From contig OY755048.1 in the NCBI GenBank assembly GCA_963576565.1, positions 2,362,501 through 2,426,500 on the forward strand: a stretch of 64,000 nucleotides of DNA, read 5' to 3'. Below the pieces are notes generated by a model, which was not told the DNA's origin, did not search any database, and worked only from the letters and a program-made list of their open reading frames with translations. Positions 1 to 9,895 of this stretch are shown piece after piece (positions within the stretch are counted from its first letter, which is position 1; the number at the start of each line of letters is the position of its first letter). A program made the position numbers and the translations under genes. This DNA is from Aspidapion aeneum. Its lineage: Eukaryota > Arthropoda > Insecta > Coleoptera > Brentidae.

Positions 1-415
1 ACATATATCATAAATATGAATTTTTGTGAAATATCAAAAGTTCATCATCAACCTCCGGTAAAACAACTGAAATAGTACATTTCGGTAGTCTGTATAAACA
101 CTGCAATGAAGCAAAACTATCACCAGTGGCCAGATAGCGTAATGTGACTTCCAATTTATTTTGGGAGAAATAGGACTGCTCATACACGTTTCCGATTTGG
201 TCAGTTTATGTTAACCTAGTCTTAATAGTTCTTTAAGTTTTTGGTATGATAATCTCATAAAATTCCTATAAAAATCGGGATCTTCAGTTGATATCTCCTT
301 TAAGAGTCGTTCTGATGCAAGTACTTCTGCGTCTGATCCAATCTCTAACCCAAACTCGTTTTTTCCTATTTTTCTTATTTATTAAATTATTGGCAATTTC
401 ACACAACAAATTTAA
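1..415 (-). pseudogene. PIF/Harbinger transposase relic (N-terminal part)
   Basis: Read on the minus strand from about 415 to 1, one frame gives a basic stretch with WVRDWIRRR. After a one-base frameshift it continues with SERLLKEISTEDPDFYRNF and then LEVTLRYLATGDSF and LYRLPKCTISVVLPEV. These are characteristic N-terminal blocks of HARBI1-like (PIF/Harbinger) transposases: the GAS..LLKE, Y.NF and LRYLATGDS motifs. A stop falls at the downstream edge and the nuclease domain is outside the window or lost. The piece is broken, so it is a dead copy. It probably lies in an upstream intron of the plus-strand gene. Family assignment is from motif recognition, not a database search. Confidence 0.75.
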
Positions 416-484
416 CAGCAGCACGCACTACCGCCATTTTGTTTTTAACTGTTTGGCAAGTAAACTTGAAAACGTGTAATCACA

Positions 485-580
485 AAAGTTTAGTGGCTGC
501 CAGTACTTTCCGCTAGTAAATTCTCCAACAAAGCAAGTTTAGTGGCTGAAAGTACTTTCCGCCAGTAAACTCTCCAAATG
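485..580. repeat. Two ~42-bp direct repeats
   Basis: The phrase AGTTTAGTGGCTG followed by AGTACTTTCCGC occurs at about 487 and again at about 537, so the unit repeats with a 50-bp period. The rest of 416-807 shows no coding signal I can support. It abuts HINE copy 1. Confidence 0.6.
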
Positions 581-807
581 TAAACGCAGCTATAGATCCG
601 AAAATGCTGGTCCAATATTTTCATCTGATTTTCATGAAAAATAGTGTTCGACACTCTAGGGTAAAATGGGATGACTTGATCCCCATTAAAATTTCGCACT
701 TTGGATTGTTTTGTAGCCAATTAAACTGCAACATTGTTTTTTCGGTTTGGCGCTGAGTAACCATATTTCGTGGCGCTGTGAGTGATTTTCTGGCAAGTGT
801 GAGATTA

Positions 808-1524
808 TTAGCTCACACTACTACTATAAGTACATGGTGTACAATGGTGATCCTAATTTTTTCGAAAAAAAAAAGTTGCTCCGATTTCAAAAATTTTTAT
901 ATATCTTTGCGTTTCAGATGATTTTGAAACTTTTTTGTTTTGCTGTCTGTCTGTCTGTCTGTCTGCATGTCTGTCTGTAACGACCAACCCGCATAACTCA
1001 AAAACCGCTTGTCCGATTTTAATGAAATTTGGTACCTAAGTTGGGTCTTGGGCCGTGATGGTCCCATTTAAAAATGAACAAAATCCACCGAACGCAGCCA
1101 AATAAAAGGGTGGGGGTAGATTCCAAAAATTAGAGTTTATGTGAAAATATGGCGTGTGTGATATCAAACGAAAGGTAATTAAGTCTGGAGTTAAAAAAAT
1201 GAATTTTAGTTTATTTTTAAAAAAAGGGTGGGGGGAGATGTCAAAAATTAGAGTTTAAGTGAAAATATGGCGTGTGTGATATCAAACGAAAGGTAATTGA
1301 GTCTGGAGTTAAACAAAATACATTTTAGTTTTTTTTTAAAGGGTGGGGGGTAGATTAAAAAAATTTGAGTTTAAGTCAAAACATGGCTTGTATGGTATCA
1401 AACGAAAGGTAATTGAGTCTGGAGTTGAATAAAATATATTTCAGTTTTTGATTATATTAGCTCACACTATAACTATAGTACCTAGTGTGAGCTTAGGTGC
1501 CCATAGATTGGCAGAGTATTTTTT
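808..1524 (+). mobile_element. HINE copy 1 (Helentron-like non-autonomous element)
   Basis: The left end carries TTAGCTCACAC and the right end a hairpin GCTCACAC...GTGTGAGC followed by GGCAGAGTATTTT. Inside are TTGCTCCGATTTC, a (TCTG)n tract, CATAACTCAAAAACCGCTTG and three repeats of about 110 bp containing GGGTGGGGG and ATATCAAACGAAAGGTAATT. In this copy the left hairpin is decayed. The layout (end hairpins, tetranucleotide core, internal repeats, no ORF) resembles DINE-1/mini-me elements. That assignment is an inference. Confidence 0.75.
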
Positions 1525-1542
1525 TTTGTGTATCAAGCATTT

Positions 1543-2284
1543 TTAGCTCACACTACTACTATATAAGTAGTGTGAGCTATGGTGATCCTAATTTTTTCGA
1601 GAAAAAAAAAGTTGCTCCGATTTCAAAATTTTTTATATATCTTTGCGTTTCAGATGATTTTGAAACTTTTTTGTTTTGCTGTCTGTCTGTCTGTCTGTCT
1701 GTCTGTATGTCTGTCTGTCTGTATGTCTGTCTGTAACGACCAACCCGCATAACTCAAAAACGGCTTGTCCGATTTTAATGAAATTTGGTACCTAAGTTGA
1801 GTCTTGGGCCGTGATGGTCCTATTTAAAAATGAACAAAATCCACCGAACGCAAGCCAAATAAAAGGGTGGGGGTATATTCCAAAAATTAGAGTTTATGTG
1901 AAAATATGGCGTGTGTGATATCAAACGAAGGGTAATTAAGTCTGGAGTTAAACAAAATGAATTTTAGTTTATTAAAAAAAAGGGTGGGGGTAGATTTTAA
2001 AAATTAGAGTTTAAGTGAAAATATGGCGTGTGTGATATCAAACGAAAGGTAATTGAGTCTGGAGTTAAGCAAAATACATTTTAATTTTTTTTTAAAGGGT
2101 GGGGGTAGAATTTAAAAATTAGAGTTTAAGTCAAAACATGGCTTGTGTGGTATCAAACGAAAGGTAATTGAGTCTGGAGTTGAATAAAATATATTTCAGT
2201 TTTTAGTTATATTAGCTGACACGTACACTATGACTATAGTACCTAGTGTGAGCTTAGGTGCCCATAGATTGGCAGAGTATTTTT
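1543..2284 (+). mobile_element. HINE copy 2
   Basis: Same family and orientation as copy 1, only about 20 bp downstream of it. The left hairpin (stem GCTCACAC) is intact, the (TCTG)n tract is at about 1680-1735, three internal repeats follow, and it ends in GGCAGAGTATTTT. Confidence 0.8.
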
Positions 2285-2847
2285 GTAACTAACGATTGTT
2301 TAAAAAAGATATTGCCCCTGCCTCAGGGCAGAGGATATTGCGATTTTACCAATATTACAATATACCTACATGTTAAAATTTAATTTGTATTTTGTAAGAA
2401 ATATTTAAAAAAACATTAATTAAATACCCAAACAATATTTCGAATTAAATTAAACGCTCATATGTTGCAGTTTTAAGTTAACCTTTTAAAAATTTAACAA
2501 AAGCTTAAATGGTCAGAATCTTACTCAAAAAAACCTCAAAAGGGATCAAGTCACCCCACTCTCCCCTAACGATCTGATTAGATTTTGGTCAAAATCCATT
2601 ATTCCTAATGACAGTTTTTTGACAGTTTAACATTTTTTAAAATGCTAATTTTTAACGGAGCATCGCACCAATATGCGCTTTTCGTTAACACATTATTTTC
2701 AATAATTTGTTTTTTTACCTTGTAGGATCTTTCGTTTCTGAGATAGTTACAAAAACACTTTGAGTGTGCTAATGGGCTAGGACGAAATCAGATACGTCAT
2801 GGATTACATTTATATATTTTTAACTAAATTTTAAACATTTTTTTTAG
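2285..2847. other. Intronic DNA with no recognised feature
   Basis: AT-rich sequence between HINE copy 2 and the first exon of the plus-strand gene. I see no ORF or repeat I can name. The last 20 bases form a T-rich tract ending in AG at 2846-2847, the acceptor for the exon at 2848. Confidence 0.4.
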
Positions 2848-2957
2848 AAAACACCATTTTAAATGAAGAAACTGCTGCTTTGTTATTGTGTATTATGAAC
2901 ACCCTGTATCTATTAAAGCAGTTTGTCAGTAAAATAAGTAGCAACGAAATAAATGAG
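2848..2957 (+). CDS. Plus-strand gene, first exon in window
   Basis: 110 bp. Acceptor T-tract...AG at 2846-2847; donor GAG|GTAAGT. Encodes a leucine-rich helix (ETAALLLCIMNTLYLLKQF). The frame enters with two bases of a split codon. Confidence 0.7.
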
Positions 2958-5900
2958 GTAAGTTTTTAAGAAAATGCCAGTAAATAGACTTTGGGAATAA
3001 AAATGTTTTCTGTTTTTAGGAATTAATTTTCATGTCACCTGAAGGCAAAAAATTTTTAAACCACCTTTTGGCTAACTTTCCCTATTCGAATTCAGAAAAT
3101 AGACCGATGAAAAAATCCAAACAAAGCGCAAACAATTTAAAAATTTTGGATTTTAATGCTGACCCAAAATGCACTCACGAAAATCTGCTGATTTGTTTTT
3201 TGTATTCGAGTTTGTTTGTGAATTTTTCGCAAAATGATTTGAAGAAAAATATTGGAAAGATTTTGGAGTATTTAACCAGTAAGTTAAAACATTTTTCCTT
3301 GGCAAACTTTAGCTAAGTATATCAGGGGTGTGCCTAATTGTTTGGTTGCCTGAGTTTCGAACATATAACATATGTTCGATGCCTGAGGAAAACGGAAAAA
3401 CTGCTGCCCCTCATTTAAAAAGAAACATCTTGTGCAAGTGTTTTTAGCTCACACATATACTATACTATAGTAGTGTGAGCTATGGTGATCCTAATTTTTT
3501 CGAGAAAAAAAAAGTTGCTCCGATTTCAAAAAATTTTATATATCTTTGCGTTTCAGAAGATTTTGAAACTTTTTTGTCGCGCCGTCTGTCTGTATGTCTG
3601 TCTGTCTGTCTGTAACGACCAACGCGCATAACTCAAAAACCGCTTGCCCGATTTTAATGAAATTTGGTACCAACGCTGGGTTTTGGGTCGAGATGGTCCC
3701 ATTTAAAAATGAACAAAATCCACCAAACACAAGTCAAATAAAAGGGTGGGGGTATATTTCAAAAATTAGAGTTTACGTAAATATATGGCGTGTATGATAT
3801 CAAACGAACGGTAATTGCGTCTGGAGTTAAATAAAATACATTTTACTTTAAAAAAAAGGGTGGGGGTAAATTTCAAAAATTAGTGTTTATGTGGAAATAT
3901 GGCGTGTGTGATATCAAACGAAAGGTAATTGAGTCTGGAGTGCAATAAAATATATTTCAGTTTTTAGTTATATTAGCTCACACGTACACTATAACTATAG
4001 TACCTAGTGTGAGCTTAGGTGCCCATAGATTGGCAGAGTATTTTATACGTTTTTGGAGGATATTTTGACAGCCTGTATCTCCTCAACTTGTAATTTTATC
4101 AACAAAAAAATACATTTTTGAATCACAATTAGGTGAGTATTCAGCTGGCTATGACAGATTTTCTTTTGTTTTTTGTCAAACCCTTTTCCCCCACTCCTCT
4201 AACTTTACAAATCCTATATCTTAAAAACAGATGTGTGTTGACCTCCCATGTGATATAAACTTTTTTCTCGGAAATAGCCTCCTCTATCACCTGCTGCACT
4301 ATGGCCCCTAAGTTATGAGACACCCTGTATTTGCAATCATTCTAACTAAACTACGGTTTAAATAAAAAGATACGTGCGTATATTCAAATTTAATATCTAG
4401 GTATGCCTATTATATAACATAGGAACTATATATATATATATATATTTATCGGTTTCACAACGTTCTACGTCTTCCGATACCCAATCTCCACTCGTTTCTG
4501 TTTGCCCATAATTCATCATCTAGGCCTCTTATTCTTATTTCACTATCTATTCCTTCTCTCCAGCTTCTCCTCGGCCTTCCTCGTTTTCTTCGGCCAGTTG
4601 GTTTCCATTGTAATATTTGTTTAGGTAATCTTCCATCATCCATTCTTTGTACACCAGTTGTTTTGTTCTTATATCATCCACTAGAGTACGTTCACCCACT
4701 GGCATAATTTCTCTTATTCTTTGATTGGTAACTCTTTCTCTTTTTGATTTCCCTGCTGCTCTTCTCCAATAGTCCATCACCGTAGCGGAAATCATTTTTT
4801 CTGTTCTATCTTTGATTGGCCATACTTCTGAGCCGTATGTAATAATACTTTTTACAATGGTATTATATATAAGCTTTTTGTTATGTTTTGATACACTTTG
4901 GTCCCAAATTATTCCATTTAATAAAGTTATTGCTTTTCTTCCTTGTACGTTTCTATCTTTTATAGCTTTGTCTAGTGTTCCGTCAGCTGTAATTTTTAGA
5001 CCCAAGTATTTATACTCATCACAGGACTGAATTCGCTGCCCAGTATTTAAGATTAGATCCTGTTTTGTTCCACCAATACACATATACTCTGTCTTATTGA
5101 TATTAACCTCTAGTCCCCACTTATTGTACTCTTCTATTAGTTTTCGTGTGATATATTCGAGGTCGTCATAATCCTGAGCCACCACTATCTGATCATCGGC
5201 GAAACATAAAGTATACAAGGTGGTTTCATTCAACGGAATTCCCATGTTTTGGCATTTTCTCTTCCAGACTTTAAGGACCTGTTCCAAATATATCTTGAAG
5301 AGCGTAGGCGAGATACAGCAACCTTGTTTAAGACCTTTATTTACTTGAAAGCCTTTGGTTAGTTTTGCTTTTATTTTAACTTTTGCCTTACTATTGCGGT
5401 ATAACTCTTTGATGGCCTTAATTAGTTGTACGCTTATGTTTGTCTTTTCCAACGCTTTCCAAAGTAGATTTAGTGGTATACTATCATATGCCTTCTGCAA
5501 ATCTACGTAAAGCAGATGGAGCTCTTGTCCGTATGCCATATAACTTGGGTTATACAAAAGAGATGATCTGAAGTCGATCTACCCGCCCTGAAACCAGCTT
5601 GTTCTTCTGCCTCCATATCTTTATATTTGCTCTCCAATTTATTTCTTATTATTTTGCCATATATTCTGCTTAGCGTACTAGTTACAGATATACCTCTATA
5701 ATTGTCACATATATCTTTCCTTCCTTTTTTGTGTATTGTGAATATATATAACTTTTTCCACTTGGTACTACAGCTCCATTTAAATACCTTTGGAAAAGAT
5801 TCCGTAATCTCCAAAACAATTCTTCAGTGCCATATTTAATAAGTTCAGCTGGGATATTTCCGGGTCCGGCAGATTTACCGCTTTTTAAGGTTTTGCACAC

Positions 5901-7168
5901 GTTTTTGACCTTAGATATTGTGAGGGGTACTGGAGATCGCATCGTTCTAATGATATTTACTCTTTCGTCTTCCTTGAATTCTGCTCTATCTTCAGTTAAA
6001 AGTTTTTTAAAATGCTCATCCCATTCGTTGTCTGGTATTGGTGAAATAATATCTCTGCATGTTTCTTTTTTGATCGATCTTATAGTTTTCCAGCTTTCGG
6101 TACTTCTCCTACCTCCTAAGTAAGAATCTATTTTCTGGCACTTTTGCATCCATGATTGATTTTTCTTATCACTGATCATTCTTCTCACCTTTGATTGCGC
6201 GAGGAACTATCTGCTCATAAAAACACGTCTGGGGAATTAACTTGCTTTTATATAAACCCATATTCAATTAACCAATATAAAAAAGAAGTTTTGGGACCCT
6301 CGACCTTTTCTCCGCAAACCTATCCATCAGTTTCTGATACCTCAGTTTCTTTTGCACAACATAATTGACTTCTTAACTTTTAATTAGAGAGCGGCAAAAC
6401 TTTGAAAATGTTAAAATTTGGTTGCCCTCTGAAGGTCGTTGACTGCCTCATTGCCTCACCACTCTCTTTGGCACGTTTGTAATATTTTTTTAGAAATCCT
6501 ATTTCAAAAGAACACCATCAACAATCAAAACTCAAAATGCATTATAGAATTTTTGAGTGAATGTTTAGGAAAAAATTATGAAAAATGGGCCAAAAGGGGC
6601 GTAAACCTAAACACTATACTAGAAAACGCCATTTTGTTTTACAATCATGGAAAAATCAATACAGAAAGCAAGCTTCAGGTGTTTCACATTCTGTCAAATA
6701 TCATTGACAACCAACATTTAAAATCGTAAGTTCGACATAGGTACTTAATTATGATTTTTAAATGTAAAAGTTGTACTGAGTTTTCTGACCACATCTTTTT
6801 TTAGCTTTCCTCAATACAAAATCTGGCTGTCAAATCTGCCTAACATGTTGTGTGAACCCGAGATAAGTGACAAATCGATTCGTTCCCTTCTGGAATTATC
6901 CAAAAAAAACTCTCGTGATTTCCATGAATCGCTAAGGAAAAGGCTACCAGAGATCGTGAGCAATTTGGATAAAATCAAAATAAATTTATCAAAAAACAGC
7001 GATATTCTACATACCGAAGATACGGCTAGAAGACAGTTGATATACATATTTTATTATGTGCCAAACTTCACCGACGCAGAGTTAGATGTTTTAAGAGACT
7101 ATATACAAACGGGAACAAGAGACCTATTTAAAAGTTATATTGCTCAAATGCTTCAGCTTAGGTACTAG
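2848..7168 (+). CDS. 3' part of an unidentified helical-repeat-like protein gene (four exons)
   Basis: Coding exons are 2848-2957, 3020-3278, 6494-6725 and 6805-7168. All junctions are GT-AG and the phases agree (2 nt then full codons; 1+2; 2+1). Together they give about 321 residues ending LRY-stop at 7166-7168. The first exon opens with two bases of a split codon, so earlier exons lie to the left of the window. The product is Leu/Asn/Lys-rich and predominantly helical, reminiscent of ARM/HEAT-type proteins. A TEX10/Ipi1-like ribosome-biogenesis protein is a guess only. Introns hold HINE copy 3 and retroelement A1. An AATAAA lies 47 bp past the stop. The gene is convergent with MON2. Gene reality is well supported; identity is not. 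Confidence 0.75.
3020..3278 (+). CDS. Plus-strand gene, second exon in window
   Basis: 259 bp. Acceptor TTTTTAG; donor ACCA|GTAAGT, leaving one base. Encodes MSPEGKKFLNHLLANFPYS followed by a Lys/Ser linker and another helical stretch. The following 3.2-kb intron has been expanded by HINE copy 3 and retroelement A1. Confidence 0.75.
3444..4044 (+). mobile_element. HINE copy 3
   Basis: Left hairpin GCTCACACATATAC...GTAGTGTGAGC, a (TCTG)n tract at about 3586-3614, then two internal repeats (one fewer than most copies), the right hairpin and GGCAGAGTATTTT. It sits in the intron between the second and third exons of the plus-strand gene. Confidence 0.8.
4045..4420. other. Intronic DNA with a remnant of a CACCCTGTA-ended element
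   Basis: No gene visible. The motif ACACCCTGTATTT near 4320 and a degenerate CAGCCTGTATCTCC near 4068 match the ends of small DNA elements seen elsewhere in the window (37443-38296). This may therefore be a decayed MITE. Confidence 0.35.
4430..6201 (-). mobile_element. Non-LTR retrotransposon copy A1 (RTE-like), 5'-truncated
   Basis: On the minus strand this encodes a reverse transcriptase with [18 protein letters not shown], the catalytic [15 protein letters not shown] and a C-terminal tail with [15 protein letters not shown]. It ends in a (TA)n-like 3' tail at 4430-4446. The 9-bp direct repeat AGGAACTAT at 4421-4429 and 6202-6210 is a good target-site duplication. Reading frames are broken: about 10 bp are missing near 5540 between the upstream and main RT blocks, and a gap near 4655 removes the residues around the WYGH motif. 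The endonuclease domain is absent. The RTE-like call rests on overall look and the 3' microsatellite tail. The copy lies in an intron of the plus-strand gene, antisense to it. Confidence 0.85.
6494..6725 (+). CDS. Plus-strand gene, third exon in window
   Basis: 232 bp. Acceptor TTTTTTTAG; donor AAATC|GTAAGT. The one base left by the previous exon plus AA gives a lysine codon and an open frame (ILFQKNTINNQ..., LQVFHILSNIIDNQ). Two bases pass to the next exon. Confidence 0.75.
6805..7168 (+). CDS. Plus-strand gene, last exon
   Basis: 364 bp starting after TTTTTTTAG. Runs FPQYKIWLSNLPNMLCEPEI, then a Lys-rich helix, a hydrophobic Ile/Phe/Tyr stretch, an acidic FTDAELDVL motif and ...AQMLQLRY-stop at 7166-7168. 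Confidence 0.8.
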
Positions 7169-7214
7169 GTAGTTTTACGCTATTTTGTTTTTTGTTCAAA
7201 CCCAAAATATTTAA

Positions 7215-7220
7215 AATAAA
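7215..7220 (+). terminator. Candidate poly(A) signal
   Basis: AATAAA 47 bp downstream of the plus-strand stop codon, followed by A-rich DNA. It is the only canonical hexamer close to the stop. Confidence 0.5.
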
Positions 7221-7611
7221 AAAGATTCAAAAAATTGTAACATTGCAAAAAAAGATACTTTTGTCTTCTCCACTAGTACTCTTCATGCATTGGACGTATA
7301 AAGTTTCATGTATGACATGGAGCTAAAAACTGACTAGCCATTGCATTATTTGTAATTTGGTATTTGAAAATTCTATTGGCAATCGCCCATTGCGATCAGA
7401 AATTTTAACACACGAAAAATGTGATCTCATGTTTTCAGACGTTGATACTTTACGTCTAATTTGAGTTTTCATACCTTTTTACAGTGGAAAAGAAGAATTA
7501 TAGAAATCAGTTGAATGGCTTGGTCGAGTTAATACCCTGATAATTTCTCGTTCTTATATTAAGACATCACACACATGCATAGATAGAAGTTTTCCGAAAA
7601 TGTATGTATGG

Positions 7612-7681
7612 TCTTTGGTGGCTTAATGAAAGAGCGTTTGCGTACAGAGCAAGAGATCCGGGTTCGAGTCCCGGCCGAAAA
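7612..7681 (+). pseudogene. tRNA-like cloverleaf, unit 1 (tRNA-Cys-derived?)
   Basis: Exactly 70 nt fold as a cloverleaf. The acceptor stem TCTTTGG/CCGAAAA has six of seven pairs. The D stem GCTT/GAGC has four. The anticodon stem TTTGC/GCAAG has five with one wobble, and its 7-nt loop GTACAGA has U33 and triplet ACA. The variable loop is 4 nt and the T stem CCGGG/CCCGG is perfect, with loop TTCGAGT. The B box GGTTCGAGTCC matches the consensus. The D loop lacks the GG pair, so a working tRNA is unlikely. A SINE-type promoter head is more likely. Confidence 0.55.
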
Positions 7682-8240
7682 GAAACTTTTTTGAAGTGTA
7701 AACTTCTTTAGGCGCGTTTAGCACTTTCTGTGGGTACTGAATTGAACTGAACCGTCATGCTCGGCTATGTAACACTCGCGCGAAGTCGGCTCGAGTGGAC
7801 TAACTGTAAGAGGAACAGCAGCAAGCGATATGATGATGCAGATGAAGGCCAGTATTATTAATTTCGCCTTGTTGAAGTTTACACTTTTGCCGTGTGGTCT
7901 TAAGCACAAACAATTTTTTAAAAAAAATTTCTTTCTTTAATTTTACTTGTTGTTTATGGTTTTAGGTCCTTGCATTATTTGCAATTTGGTATTTAAAAAT
8001 TATATTGGCAATCGCCCATTGCGATCAGAAATTTTAACACACGAAAAATGTGATCTCATGTTTTCAGACGTTGATACTTTACGTCTAATTTGAGTTTTCA
8101 TACCTTTTTACAGTGGAAAAGAAGAATTATAGAAATCAGTTGAATGGCTTGGTCGAGTTAATACCCTGATAATTTCTCGTTCTTGTATTGAGACATCACA
8201 CACATGCATAGATAGAAGTTTTCCGAAAATTTCTGTATGG

Positions 8241-8310
8241 TCTTTGGTGGCTTAATGAAAGAGCGTTTGCGTACAGAGCAAGAGATCCGGGTTCGAGTCC
8301 CGGCCGAAAA
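8241..8310 (+). pseudogene. tRNA-like cloverleaf, unit 2
   Basis: Same 70 nt as in unit 1, including the anticodon triplet ACA and an intact T arm, at the corresponding place 629 bp on. Confidence 0.55.
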
Positions 8311-8869
8311 GAAACTTTTTTGAAGTGTAAACTTCTTTAGGCGCGTTTAGCACTTTCTGTGGGTACTGAATTGAACTGAACCGTCATGCTCGGCTATGTA
8401 ACACTCGCGCGAATTCGGCTCGAGTCGGCTAACTGTGAGAGGAACAGCAGCGAGCGATATGATGATGCAGATGAAGGCCGGTATTACTAATTTCGCCTTG
8501 TTGAAGTTTACACTTCTGCCGTGTGGTCTTAAGCATACACAATTTTTGGAAAAATTTTTCTTTCTTTAATTTTCCTTGTTGTTTATGGTTTTAGGTCGTT
8601 GCATTATTTGCAATTTGGTATTTAAAAATTATATTGGCAATCGCCCATTGCGATCAGAAATTTTAACACACGAAAAAGGTGATATCATGTTTTCCGACGT
8701 TGATACTTTACATCTAATGTGAGTTTTCATACCTTTTTACAGTGGGAAAGAAGAATTATAGAAATCAGTTGAATGGCTTGGTCGAGTTAATACCCTGATA
8801 ATTTCTCGTTCTTGTATTGAGACATCAGACACATGCATAGGTAAAAGTTTTCCGAAAATTTATGTATGG

Positions 8870-8939
8870 TCTTTGGTGGCTTACTGAAAGAGCGTTTGCG
8901 TACAGAGCAAGAGATCCGGGTTCGAGTCCCGGCCGAAAA
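8870..8939 (+). pseudogene. tRNA-like cloverleaf, unit 3
   Basis: Differs from unit 1 by one base in the D loop (TTACTGAAAG instead of TTAATGAAAG). Stems and B box are kept. Confidence 0.55.
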
Positions 8940-9498
8940 GAAACTTTTTTGAAGTGTAAACTTCTTTAGGCGCGTTTAGCACTTTCTGTGGGTACTGAAT
9001 TGAACTGAACCGTCATGCTCGGCTATGTAACACTCGCGCGAAGTCGGCTCGAGTCGGCTAACTGTGAGAGGAACAGCAGCGAGCGATATGATGATGCAGA
9101 TGAAGGCCAGTATTATTAATTTCGCCTTGTTGAAGTTTACACTTTTGCCGTGTGGTCTTAAGCACAAACAATTTGTTAAAAAAATTTTCTTTCTTTAATT
9201 TTACTTGTTGTTTATGGTTTTAGGTCGTTGCATTATTTGCAATTTGGTATTTAAAAATTATATTGGCAATCGCCCATTGCGATCAGAAATTTTAACACAC
9301 GAAAAAGGTGATCTCATGTTTTCAGACGTTGATACTTTACGTCTAATTTGAGTATTCATACCTTTTTACAGTGGGAAAGAAGAATTATAGAAATGAGTTG
9401 AATGGCTTGGTCGAGTTAATACCATGATAATTTCTCGTTCTTATATTGAGACATCACACACATGCATAGATAGAAGTTTTCCGAAAATTTATGTATGG

Positions 9499-9569
9499 TC
9501 TTTGGTGGCTTAATAAAAGAGCATTTGCGTGCAGAGCAAGAGATTCCGGGTTCGAGTCCCGGCGAAGAC
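9499..9569 (+). pseudogene. tRNA-like cloverleaf, unit 4 (anticodon GCA)
   Basis: The anticodon loop here reads GTGCAGA, so the triplet is GCA, the normal cysteine anticodon. The context GAGCATTTG...TGCAGA..CAAGAG resembles a canonical tRNA-Cys. The 3' acceptor strand is decayed. This copy looks closest to the tRNA ancestor of the family. Confidence 0.5.
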
Positions 9570-9734
9570 AAATTTTTTTTGATTTTTTTTTCTTTAATTT
9601 CACTTGTTTATGGTTTTATCGAAACATTAAGCAGAGTCAGATTAAACATTATTTAATTTAAACTAAAAAATATAAATACCTATCTATAAATTTTACAACT
9701 GCATCTAGAAATACGGCAGGGAACAACTATTTTC

Positions 9735-9895
9735 TTAGCCTGTCGGTTGCTTCTTGATGTTGGGAGGTTGTAGTAAATCACAGAATTGTAACAAAGCTTC
9801 TTTAAGAGGTCGGGACACTTGCGTAGACGAAGTAGTAGTGCATTCTACCAAGTATGGATACAAACATATTAGCTGTTCCCAGGCTTTATTGTCTT
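9735..9895 (-). CDS. mon2: MON2 exon 13, C-terminus (residues 1595-1647)
   Basis: Acceptor TTTTTTTAG|AAGAC. Encodes [35 protein letters not shown] and ends KKQPTG-TAA. The YP.LVEC and ALKEAL...QPP motifs are the MON2 C-terminus. No canonical AATAAA is obvious in the next 130 bp. Confidence 0.92.

Larger units (their letters stand above)
7718..9167 (-). other. 63-codon minus-strand ORF repeated in the tandem units
   Basis: The ORF occurs at 7718-7909, about 8347-8538 and 8976-9167. It starts MCLRPHGKSVNFNKAKL, continues with a hydrophobic IILAFICIIISLAAVPLTV segment and ends with three cysteines in the tail region. The units differ by several amino-acid changes but no frameshift. A Lys-rich cap followed by one hydrophobic helix and Cys residues is vaguely like a GPCR fourth transmembrane segment. 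No splice or promoter evidence supports expression. It may be a captured exon fragment or chance. Confidence 0.25.
7341..9618 (+). repeat. 629-bp tandem array, 3.6 units, each with a tRNA-like module
   Basis: The phrase TTGCATTATTTG starts units at 7341, 7970, 8599 and 9228, an exact 629-bp period. The last unit stops after the tRNA-like part. Each full unit carries a tRNA-like segment, then a GC-richer segment with a minus-strand 63-codon ORF, then a T-rich tail ending near TTTATGGTTTTAGGTC. Units differ by scattered substitutions. The array fills the gap between the convergent plus-strand gene and MON2. Related single copies occur at 48840-49065 (inverted) and 50562-50945. Confidence 0.9.

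Noticed and set aside
490..720. 76-codon minus-strand ORF
   Set aside because: It spans the two 50-bp-spaced repeats, has no recognisable domain and no splice context.
7612..9569. Functional tRNA genes
   Set aside because: The D loop lacks the conserved GG, the acceptor stem has a mismatch, three of four copies carry anticodon ACA, and all are embedded in a larger repeat.
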